A stretch of DNA of 5,249 bases from assembly GCA_023231265.1 (NCBI GenBank), contig JALNVT010000177.1:1-5249 (forward strand), written 5' to 3'. Position numbers and translations under genes: made by a program. This stretch comes from Sphaerochaetaceae bacterium (GTDB lineage Bacteria > Spirochaetota > Spirochaetia > Sphaerochaetales > Sphaerochaetaceae). This document shows positions 1 through 5,249 of the stretch, piece by piece. Within the stretch, counting starts at the first letter, position 1. Each line of letters begins with the position of its first letter. The notes beneath the pieces are model-generated. The model ran no database searches. It was given only the letters and a program-made list of their open reading frames with translations, and was not told the origin of the DNA.

Positions 1-1128
1 AACTGGTCTATTTCAACAGACGAAGGTGTGAACCTTCTAGAACCTGGTAAGAATCCACGTGATAACAAACAGTTCATTTTGATCTTGGTTGCTATCATTA
101 AAGCTATAGATGAATATCAAGACCTATTGAGAGCAACTGTTGCTTCTGCTGGTAATGATCATCGTTTGGGTGCAAACGAAGCTCCACCTGCAATTGTAAG
201 TATGTTCATTGGTAGTCAGTTGGGTGATATACTTGAAGACATTGCTGAAGGAAGAGCAACACTAGAAACAACTAGTGAGAGACTTTCATTTGGTGTTCAT
301 GTACTACCATCATTCACAAAGGATTCAACTGATAGAAACAGAACCTCACCTTTTGCTTTTACAGGTAATAAATTTGAATTTAGAATGCTTGGATCTGCTG
401 CATCTCTTGCTTCAACAAATACTATAATGAATACAGCTATTGCTAAAGCATTTAAAGAGTTTGCAAATGAACTAGAAAATTGTGATGATACTTTTGATAA
501 CTGCCTACAAGCATTGATCAAGAAAGAATATATCAAGCATAAGAGAATCGTATTCAACGGCAATAACTACAGTGACGAATGGGTTATTGAAGCTGGAAAG
601 AGAGGTCTTGAACATCTTAAATCTTCAGTTGATGCATTCCAGGTTTATGCAAGTGATAAAAATGTTGAATTATTCGACGAATTCGATATCTTTAGAAAAA
701 GTGAGTTAGTAAGTAGAGTCGAGATTCAATATGATACATATGCAAAGAAAATCAATATTGAAGCATTAACACTTATTGACATGTTAAACGAGCAAATTTA
801 CCCTGCAAGTACTGCATATCTCTTTGCTTTAGCAGAAGGTGCTGAGAAGCTTAAAAAGGTTTCAAAAGTATCATTTAGCAAGTCCCAAGCTAGAATTGAT
901 GACATTGCTACATTGAACGATGCACTTCTTGGTAAGGTTGAAGAACTTGACGCAGCGGTAAAAAATGCGAATAGTATATCAGAAAGCAAAGACAAAGCTT
1001 TCTACTTCTACAATAATGTTCTCCAATTAATGGAAGAATGTAGAAGTATAAGTGATAAACTAGAATTGATAGTAGATAGTGAGTATTGGCCAATCCCAAC
1101 TTATGGCGAATTACTATATTCGGTTTAA
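1..1128 (+). CDS. glnN: Glutamine synthetase type III, C-terminal part (5' end outside window)
   Basis: This gene encodes a cytosolic enzyme that joins ammonia to glutamate using ATP, giving glutamine. The reading frame is open from base 1 (NWSISTDEGVNLLEPGKNPR), so the GTG at 28 is an internal valine and the true start lies upstream. About 375 residues are visible; the GSIII family usually has about 700, so this is roughly the second half. Diagnostic stretches seen are ASAGNDHRLGANEAPPAIVS (bases about 142-201), typical of GSIII, and NKFEFRMLGSAASLASTN (about 367-420), the equivalent of the conserved catalytic Arg region near the end of the GS domain. The remaining 230 or so residues are the helical C-terminal extension of type III enzymes. 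The frame ends in TAA at 1126-1128, 28 bases before asnB, so the two genes probably share a transcript. Identification is confident; the symbol follows common GSIII usage. Confidence 0.95.
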   Translation, partial: NWSISTDEGVNLLEPGKNPRDNKQFILILVAIIKAIDEYQDLLRATVASAGNDHRLGANEAPPAIVSMFIGSQLGDILEDIAEGRATLETTSERLSFGVHVLPSFTKDSTDRNRTSPFAFTGNKFEFRMLGSAASLASTNTIMNTAIAKAFKEFANELENCDDTFDNCLQALIKKEYIKHKRIVFNGNNYSDEWVIEAGKRGLEHLKSSVDAFQVYASDKNVELFDEFDIFRKSELVSRVEIQYDTYAKKINIEALTLIDMLNEQIYPASTAYLFALAEGAEKLKKVSKVSFSKSQARIDDIATLNDALLGKVEELDAAVKNANSISESKDKAFYFYNNVLQLMEECRSISDKLELIVDSEYWPIPTYGELLYSV

Positions 1129-1142
1129 TTAACAATTAATTG

Positions 1143-1147
1143 AGGAG
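1143..1147 (+). promoter_or_regulatory. Ribosome binding site of asnB
   Basis: AGGAG (within TGAGGAGAAA) lies 9 bases before the ATG at 1157. It supports that start, which also places the obligatory catalytic Cys at residue 2. No separate promoter is evident in the 28-base gap, in line with cotranscription with glnN. Confidence 0.85.
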
Positions 1148-1156
1148 AAAATAATT

Positions 1157-2830
1157 ATGTGTGGTTTCGTAGGAATGTTTGATATAGAACAATCAACAGA
1201 GGAATATAGACAGAGAGTACTGATGATGTCTAAAAAGATAAGACATCGTGGACCAGATTGGTCTGGAATCTATTGTGGAACAACGACAATTCTTTCACAT
1301 GAAAGACTATCAATTGTAGATCCACTCTCAGGCAAGCAACCTCTTTATTCAAAAGATGGAAGGTATATCCTTACAGCTAACGGTGAGATTTATAATCATA
1401 AAGAACTAAGGAGAGAGTTCGACGGAGAGTATGATTTTTCTACCGAAAGTGACTGTGAAGTAATACTACCATTATATATAAAATATGGTCCAAACTTTCT
1501 TGATAAGCTCAACGGTATTTTTGCTTTTGCCATCTACGATAAGGTAGAAGATAAATACTTAATAGCCAGAGACCACATGGGAATTATTCCTCTTTACCAA
1601 GGTTGGGATACCGATGGTCACTATTATGTTGCTAGTGAGTTAAAGGCTCTAGAAGGAACTTGTCCTTCATTGTGTGAGTTCCTTCCAGGCCAATACCTCA
1701 CCAGTGACTCTAAAGAACCAGTTGTCTGGTATAAAAGAGACTGGACTGATTATGACAAGGTTACAAGATCTCCCGAAGATAGTGTGAAAGCAGTTAAGGA
1801 TGCATTGGAAGCTGCTGTTGTAAGACAGTTGATGTGTGATGTTCCTTACGGTGTTCTACTATCCGGTGGACTTGATAGCAGTGTTATTACAGCGCTTGTT
1901 GCAAAGCATGCTCAGAAAAGAATTGAAGCAAATGAGGGAGATCAGGCATGGTGGCCTAGACTTCACTCTTTCGCAATTGGTCTTGAAGGCTCACCTGATT
2001 TAAAAGCCGCTCAGATTGTAGCAGATTCTCTTGGAACTGTTCATCATGAAGTGCATTTTACTATTCAGGAAGCTTTGGATTCACTTGAGGATGTTATCTA
2101 CCATTTGGAAACATATGATATCACAACAATTAGAGCAGCTACTCCTATGTACCTACTTGCTCGTGTTATCAAATCAATGGGAATTAAAATGGTGCTATCA
2201 GGAGAAGGTTCCGATGAATTATTCGGCGGCTACCTTTATTTCCACAAAGCACCAGATGCTAGAGAATTCCATGAAGAGACAGTTAGAAAGCTTGAAAAGC
2301 TTCACTTGTATGATTGTCTTAGAGCTAACAAAGCTTTAGCTGCATGGGGTGTTGAAGGACGTGTTCCTTTCCTAGATAAAGAATTCATGGATGTTGCTAT
2401 GAATCTTAAAACAGAAGATAAAATGTGTAACGACAAGATTGAAAAATATGTTGTACGTAAAGCATTTGAAGACATGCTACCTGAAGAAGTTGTCTGGAGA
2501 CAGAAAGAACAGTTCAGTGATGGTGTTGGATACAGTTGGATCGATACTTTAAAAGAGATGACAGAAGAAGCTGTCACAGATAAGCAATTTGCTACAATAA
2601 AGAATAGATTCCCAATCAACACTCCATCAACTAAGGAAGAAGCTTACTACAGAACTATATTCAGTAGATTATTCCCTAGTGAAGCAGCTGCAAACTGTGT
2701 ACCTCATGAAGCATCTGTAGCATGTTCTACAGCAACTGCTCTTAAATGGGATGCATCATTTACAGCACAGAATGAACCTAGTGGTAGAGCTATCGCTGGT
2801 ATTCATGAAGATGCCTACAAAAAGAAATAG
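1157..2830 (+). CDS. asnB: Asparagine synthetase B, glutamine-hydrolysing
   Basis: This cytosolic enzyme converts aspartate, glutamine and ATP into asparagine, glutamate, AMP and PPi. At 557 aa it is very close to E. coli AsnB (554 aa). The N-terminal class II glutamine amidotransferase domain (about 1-190) starts MCGFVGMFD, with Cys2 as nucleophile once Met1 is removed. It also has RHRGPDWSG (29-37), HERLSIVD (48-55) and NGEIYNH (75-81), which bind glutamine. The synthetase domain (about 210-520) carries the PP-loop LSGGLDSS (235-242) for ATP and SGEGSDELFGGY (348-359) for Mg-PPi and aspartyl-AMP chemistry. WRQKEQFSDGVGYSWIDTL further on is nearly identical to the E. coli enzyme. All key residues are present and there is no sign of damage. 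It follows glnN by 28 bases, so the enzyme that makes its glutamine substrate is encoded immediately upstream. An intrinsic terminator follows the TAG stop. Confidence 0.97.
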   Translation: MCGFVGMFDIEQSTEEYRQRVLMMSKKIRHRGPDWSGIYCGTTTILSHERLSIVDPLSGKQPLYSKDGRYILTANGEIYNHKELRREFDGEYDFSTESDCEVILPLYIKYGPNFLDKLNGIFAFAIYDKVEDKYLIARDHMGIIPLYQGWDTDGHYYVASELKALEGTCPSLCEFLPGQYLTSDSKEPVVWYKRDWTDYDKVTRSPEDSVKAVKDALEAAVVRQLMCDVPYGVLLSGGLDSSVITALVAKHAQKRIEANEGDQAWWPRLHSFAIGLEGSPDLKAAQIVADSLGTVHHEVHFTIQEALDSLEDVIYHLETYDITTIRAATPMYLLARVIKSMGIKMVLSGEGSDELFGGYLYFHKAPDAREFHEETVRKLEKLHLYDCLRANKALAAWGVEGRVPFLDKEFMDVAMNLKTEDKMCNDKIEKYVVRKAFEDMLPEEVVWRQKEQFSDGVGYSWIDTLKEMTEEAVTDKQFATIKNRFPINTPSTKEEAYYRTIFSRLFPSEAAANCVPHEASVACSTATALKWDASFTAQNEPSGRAIAGIHEDAYKKK

Positions 2831-2884
2831 GCATCATATAAATTAGTTTTTAATAGGTGTAAACCTAAATTATTTTCTCAAATT

Positions 2885-2930
2885 TCCTATCAGAGTTTTT
2901 AGTACGGCTCTGGTAGGATTTCTTTTTTTT
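2885..2930 (+). terminator. Intrinsic terminator of the glnN-asnB operon
   Basis: The 5' arm TCCTATCAGAG (2885-2895) pairs with CTCTGGTAGGA (2908-2918). This gives an 11-bp stem with a single G-U wobble and a 12-base loop. It is followed by TTTCTTTTTTTT (2919-2930). It lies 54 bases after the asnB stop and works in the + direction. Read from the - strand the hairpin is followed by AAATTTGAGAAA, with no U-tract, so it should be poor at stopping transcription from the convergent cassette, whose last stop codon begins 4 bases away. Confidence 0.9.
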
Positions 2931-2933
2931 AGA

Positions 2934-3599
2934 CTATACATTATCAATAAACGAATCTAAATATTCTAGTAATAAAATAAAATTAGTATATCTTTTTAAT
3001 GAATTTGTTTCTAATTTAATAAAATCCCAACTTTCTTTATATTTCTCTAAATATTCTTTAGCTTCTAAAGGTGGTAAATGTTCCTCAAAAATTTTTATAA
3101 ATTCAGATGGATCTTTTCTCGCAAACAACCTAGCATTTTTACTTTTATTCTCTTCTACAGGATTGATATCATTAAAAAATACTAATTCTAAATGACGAGA
3201 AAAATAAAAAAGTTGATAGTTATACTTTTTACAAATTTCTGTAACACCTAACATCTTATTGATATTACGCTTTTTTAGAATATTTCGTTTGATTATTCTA
3301 TTTTTTTGCTCAGCACTATCAACAAGAATTTTATCTAATTCATATTTAGTTTTTAATTTTAAGTCTTTAACTATTTCAATAACATCTTCATCAATCATAC
3401 AACCATCAGTATCGGTTAAATGTATAACTGCTAAAATATCCTTCGGCTTAAACTTTTCATATTTTATAACTTCTTTTATCAAGTTACCAACTGTATTCCT
3501 TATATTGGTATTAGGTGATTTTATTAAAAGGTCTCCACTACAAACTTTAAAGTTAATTCTACGTGTTGAATATCTTCTTTCTAAGAATTTCTTTAACAT
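2934..3599 (-). CDS. Retained open frame of the Toprim-like protein (221 aa, lacks the N-terminal Glu motif)
   Basis: This is the part of the interrupted gene that remains open, starting at ATG 3599-3597, only 6 bases after the premature TAA. No good ribosome binding site serves this ATG: the nearest purine run, GAGGGA (3620-3615), is 15 bases away. Expression would therefore need reinitiation or readthrough. The protein is soluble and Lys/Glu-rich, with no signal peptide or membrane segment visible. It keeps HLTDTDG (Asp63, Asp65 in this numbering), acidic residues just after it, and a C-terminal half with YNYQLFYFSRHLELVF and YKESWDFIKLETNSLKRYTN. It lacks the first beta strand and the EG glutamate of the Toprim fold, so a standalone product would be expected to be catalytically dead. 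An automatic annotation would probably report this as an intact hypothetical protein. The gene ends in TAG at 2936-2934, next to the T-tract of the asnB terminator. Confidence 0.6.
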   Translation of the reverse strand: MLKKFLERRYSTRRINFKVCSGDLLIKSPNTNIRNTVGNLIKEVIKYEKFKPKDILAVIHLTDTDGCMIDEDVIEIVKDLKLKTKYELDKILVDSAEQKNRIIKRNILKKRNINKMLGVTEICKKYNYQLFYFSRHLELVFFNDINPVEENKSKNARLFARKDPSEFIKIFEEHLPPLEAKEYLEKYKESWDFIKLETNSLKRYTNFILLLEYLDSFIDNV

Positions 3600-3650
3600 A
3601 AATTAATCACTTTGTCCCTCAACAACTATAATGATAACCTTTCTAATCAT
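2934..3650 (-). pseudogene. Toprim-like nuclease partner of the ATPase, interrupted by an in-frame stop at codon 16
   Basis: The natural start is the ATG at 3650-3648, which overlaps the ATPase stop as ATGATTAG. From it the frame reads MIRKVIIIVVEGQSD, then TAA (3605-3603), then Phe and Met18 and on through 221 residues with no further stop, giving a 238-codon gene. The hydrophobic strand followed by EG (Glu11-Gly12) is the usual first Toprim motif. HLTDTDG, with Asp80 and Asp82 in full-length numbering, supplies the DxD motif. Both sit in one frame, so one base change from a sense codon such as AAA, GAA or CAA would explain the stop; no frameshift is needed. Toprim domains use this Glu and DxD to bind Mg for nucleic-acid cleavage. 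By position after an OLD/RecF-like ATPase this is probably the effector nuclease of an anti-phage pair. Family membership is from motifs only. The stop could also be a sequencing error, or be bypassed by readthrough or reinitiation. Confidence 0.75.
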
Positions 3651-4965
3651 TTAAAAGCCCCACATCTAAAAAAGCCATTTTAATATCAGTCACATCTCTA
3701 TAATCATAAAGTTCCTCTGATTGACCTCCTAATTGTGCTGCACGTATATACATATCTCTGATATTGTTGGTTTTATTAACCTTTCTTAGTCGAATAAACC
3801 TATGTTTTTCATTGAGAGTGGTAAAAAATAATTGTTTACTATTTAAAACCTCTAAAATTCTCAAATTATGTGAAGTAAAGATAAGCTGTCCTTTTCCATT
3901 TTCATTTAGAGCTTTTATTATTTGTCCAAGTAAAACTTCAAATATTCCAGAATCCAATTCATCAATAACTACTAACGCATTAGGATTGTTATTTACAGCA
4001 ATCAACGAACTAAGAATTGAAATAATTTTAAGAACACCTGCAGACTCACACCTCAAAGGTAATCTTCTGTTATTTTTGAGTGAAATAAATTCAAATCTAA
4101 TACCTTCCTTTCCATCATCTAACAACTCAGATCCAATTTTATTTACTTCTATAGTAAGTTCAGGTACTAAAACACGCAAAACTTCATTTATTTCTAAGAT
4201 AGATTTTTCTAAATACTTATATAATTCAGATTCTATAACTATTGAATCATTTAATTGATAATTTATATTCCGAGTTGTTTCGTTTACATTAATATCCATA
4301 GAAATCATCATATTTGCTAAAACAATTCCATTTTGAGTATCTGAAATAACATGAAAGTTTTTAGTAAAATCATTTTTTAAATTATAAAAGATTGATATCT
4401 GTTTCTCATTTAATATTTTCTTATAAATTTTGAACAATTTATCATTAAATACTAAGCTTCGATCTTTGGGAAGAAAATCTAATGCTGCATCGATGGAAAC
4501 TTTATCGCTTTTTTTTATAGTTTTTGTTGAATCACCAAATTTTGAATTTGCCTTGTTTATAGTAACAAATCTTTTGTACACGGCTTTTTCAATATTTTTT
4601 TTATACAGCAAGTCTTCATAAGCAATTTCCAATCTATCTTTACCATTAATGCATCTCACATTATATTTTATAAAGAATTCTCCCAAGTTGTTAATGATTA
4701 AAAATTCATAAGAAAGTTTTAATTGATCTTCATTAAGATATATCAAATACTCTTTTATACTTGGCAATTTGTGTCCATCTAAAAGAATTTTTAATAGGTA
4801 TAATGCATTAACAACGGCAGTTTTTCCTGATCCATTTTGTCCATAAATTCCAACAATATCTGATTTATCCATACTTTCAAAAGTTGTAGCAGTTTTTATC
4901 TCACCTTCCCTAACATTTTTAAAATCATTTATCTTTAAATTAATTAATCTTACAATAGTATTCAT
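3643..4965 (-). CDS. AAA/ABC-type ATPase (OLD/RecF-like, AAA_15/AAA_21 kind), probable defence-system sensor
   Basis: This 440-aa soluble ATPase has no transmembrane segment. It begins MNTIVRLINLKINDFKNVRE, the usual first strands of RecF/SMC/OLD-like ATPases. Walker A is GQNGSGKT (42-49). A long insertion (about 60-290) contains predicted helical and charged stretches. A degenerate ABC signature follows as ESAGVLK (307-313), then Walker B ALVVIDELDSG (330-340, with Asp335 and Glu336) and the switch histidine in FTSHN (His366). All ATPase motifs look intact. The ATG is preceded by AGGAG with a 6-base spacer. The stop overlaps the start of the Toprim gene by 8 bases, indicating translational coupling and a stoichiometric partner. 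ATPases of this type paired with Toprim proteins occur in PARIS (AriA/AriB), AbiL and other OLD-related anti-phage systems. Assigning this pair to a named system is inference. Base composition is far more AT-rich than asnB. Confidence 0.85.
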   Translation of the reverse strand: MNTIVRLINLKINDFKNVREGEIKTATTFESMDKSDIVGIYGQNGSGKTAVVNALYLLKILLDGHKLPSIKEYLIYLNEDQLKLSYEFLIINNLGEFFIKYNVRCINGKDRLEIAYEDLLYKKNIEKAVYKRFVTINKANSKFGDSTKTIKKSDKVSIDAALDFLPKDRSLVFNDKLFKIYKKILNEKQISIFYNLKNDFTKNFHVISDTQNGIVLANMMISMDINVNETTRNINYQLNDSIVIESELYKYLEKSILEINEVLRVLVPELTIEVNKIGSELLDDGKEGIRFEFISLKNNRRLPLRCESAGVLKIISILSSLIAVNNNPNALVVIDELDSGIFEVLLGQIIKALNENGKGQLIFTSHNLRILEVLNSKQLFFTTLNEKHRFIRLRKVNKTNNIRDMYIRAAQLGGQSEELYDYRDVTDIKMAFLDVGLLND

Positions 4966-4971
4966 ATAAAA

Positions 4972-4976
4972 CTCCT
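4972..4976 (-). promoter_or_regulatory. Ribosome binding site of the ATPase gene
   Basis: AGGAG on the - strand (within TCCTAGGAGTTTTAT) stands 6 bases before the ATG at 4965-4963. It fixes the ATPase start, and the protein then begins with the expected N-terminal strands of this ATPase class. Confidence 0.8.
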
Positions 4977-5025
4977 AGGAACAATATACCACTAATTTTA
5001 GCAAATTAAAAGATTTTTCATATAT

Positions 5026-5055
5026 TTTATATAAATATTGGTCTAAATATTTCAA
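5026..5055 (-). promoter_or_regulatory. Candidate sigma-70/SigA promoter of the ATPase-Toprim cassette
   Basis: On the - strand TTGAAA (5055-5050) and TATAAA (5031-5026) are separated by 18 bases. They lie upstream of the ATPase with a leader of roughly 55 bases. The region is so AT-rich that promoter-like hexamers are expected by chance. A second, weaker candidate is TATATT close to the ribosome binding site (about 4989-4984). No operator palindrome or regulator gene is visible. Confidence 0.4.
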
Positions 5056-5126
5056 TAATACATAATTCATCTTTTTTCGTATTAATTATAGTTAACTTTA
5101 AAGGCTATAAATATATTCCAATTTTT

Positions 5127-5163
5127 GGCTCAATCATAAATTTTGTGGGATTTTATGTGAGGA
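5127..5163. repeat. Possible terminal end of the flanking insertion sequence
   Basis: Beginning at GGCTCAATCATAAATT (5127-5142) and running into the end of the transposase frame is a stretch that could be the terminal inverted repeat of the element. It starts with GGC, as ISL3-family ends often do, and it overlaps the transposase stop, as is common in compact IS. The partner end is outside the window, so neither the repeat nor a target duplication can be confirmed. Another GGCT at 5103 is an alternative boundary. Confidence 0.25.
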
Positions 5164-5247
5164 TGGATTTCTTACATAACTTTTCCTACTTGCATCAAAG
5201 AGCTTTAGAAAGAAATAGTCATCATCAGAATAGCCAAAAGCCTTGCG
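5134..5247 (-). CDS. C-terminal tail of a probable IS transposase (5' part outside window)
   Basis: An open frame enters from the right edge on the - strand, encodes 37 residues and ends in TGA at 5136-5134. The visible tail, RKAFGYSDDDYFFLKLFD at its start and SSHKIPQNL at its end, resembles the extreme C-terminus of DDE transposases of the ISL3 (IS204/IS1001/IS1165) kind, which end in an Arg/Lys-aromatic-Gly-Tyr motif followed by a short helix. This is recognition of style on a short fragment, not a firm match. It is too short for the ORF threshold and reaches the window edge, so it cannot be told whether the whole gene is intact. It reads in the same direction as the defence-like cassette, about 168 bases upstream of the ATPase start. 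Confidence 0.45.
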   Translation of the reverse strand, partial: RKAFGYSDDDYFFLKLFDASRKSYVRNPSSHKIPQNL

Positions 5248-5249
5248 CC

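Noticed and set aside
28..30. GTG as start codon of the first gene
   Set aside because: The frame is open to base 1 and the residues before it (NWSISTDEG) fit the GSIII sequence, so the GTG is internal.
1125..1139. TTAATT/AATTAA inverted repeat between glnN and asnB
   Set aside because: It is a stem of A-T pairs only with a 3-base loop, expected by chance in AT-rich spacers; no operator or attenuator is supported.
2302..2622. 106-aa - strand open frame inside asnB
   Set aside because: It lies fully within a highly conserved asnB coding region and has no recognisable motif or start signal.
2854..2867. Small hairpin TAGGT-GTAA-ACCTA after asnB
   Set aside because: A 5-bp stem followed by a mixed A/T run is too weak for a terminator; the strong one is 20 bases further on.
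3603..3605. Stop codon reassignment or programmed recoding at the TAA
   Set aside because: TAA also ends glnN and TAG ends asnB and the ATPase, so the standard code applies; no recoding element was seen, and a point mutation is simpler.
3259..3606. 115-aa + strand open frame opposite the Toprim gene
   Set aside because: It is an antisense shadow rich in Leu, Phe and Ser with no ribosome binding site; the - strand carries recognisable motifs.
3764..4258. 164-aa + strand open frame opposite the ATPase
   Set aside because: It is antisense to the Walker B and signature region of a clear ATPase, and its composition is typical of a shadow frame.
2846..4800. Shared TTTTTAATAGGT near 2847 and near 4788
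   Set aside because: A 12-base match in AT-rich DNA over this length is expected about once by chance, and one copy lies in coding sequence.
2934..4965. Retron or CRISPR component
   Set aside because: No reverse transcriptase, msr/msd-like inverted structure, HNH partner or spaced direct repeats are present in the window.

Overview
The window looks like part of an AT-rich Firmicutes chromosome, most likely a Clostridia/Lachnospiraceae-type anaerobe. Three things suggest this: a type III glutamine synthetase of clostridial character, an E. coli-type AsnB led by a strong AGGAG ribosome binding site, and low GC. Genes end in TAA, TAG and TGA, so the standard stop codons are in use. The taxon is inferred, not proven.

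Left part (1-2930, + strand) is a nitrogen-assimilation operon. It holds the C-terminal half of glutamine synthetase III (glnN, start outside the window) and, 28 bases on, a complete glutamine-hydrolysing asparagine synthetase (asnB). A clear intrinsic terminator closes it at 2885-2930. The first enzyme makes glutamine and the second uses it as amide donor for asparagine.

Right part (2934-4965, - strand, convergent) is a much more AT-rich two-gene cassette. It encodes an AAA/ABC-type ATPase (440 aa) of the OLD/RecF-like kind and then a small Toprim-like protein. This architecture resembles ATPase + Toprim anti-phage systems (PARIS/AbiL/class 4 OLD type). The most notable observation is that the Toprim gene is longer than its open frame suggests. 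It begins at 3650, overlapping the ATPase stop by 8 bases (ATGATTAG), and encodes the Toprim glutamate motif VVEGQSD. It is then cut by an in-frame TAA at codon 16 and continues in the same frame as the 221-aa open frame. The gene is therefore nonsense-interrupted just after its catalytic Glu, and the ATPase is left apparently intact.

Beyond the cassette's promoter region, the right edge (5134-5247, - strand) holds the C-terminal tail of what looks like an IS transposase. With the abrupt drop in GC, this suggests that the cassette was acquired horizontally and lies between a housekeeping terminator and an insertion sequence.
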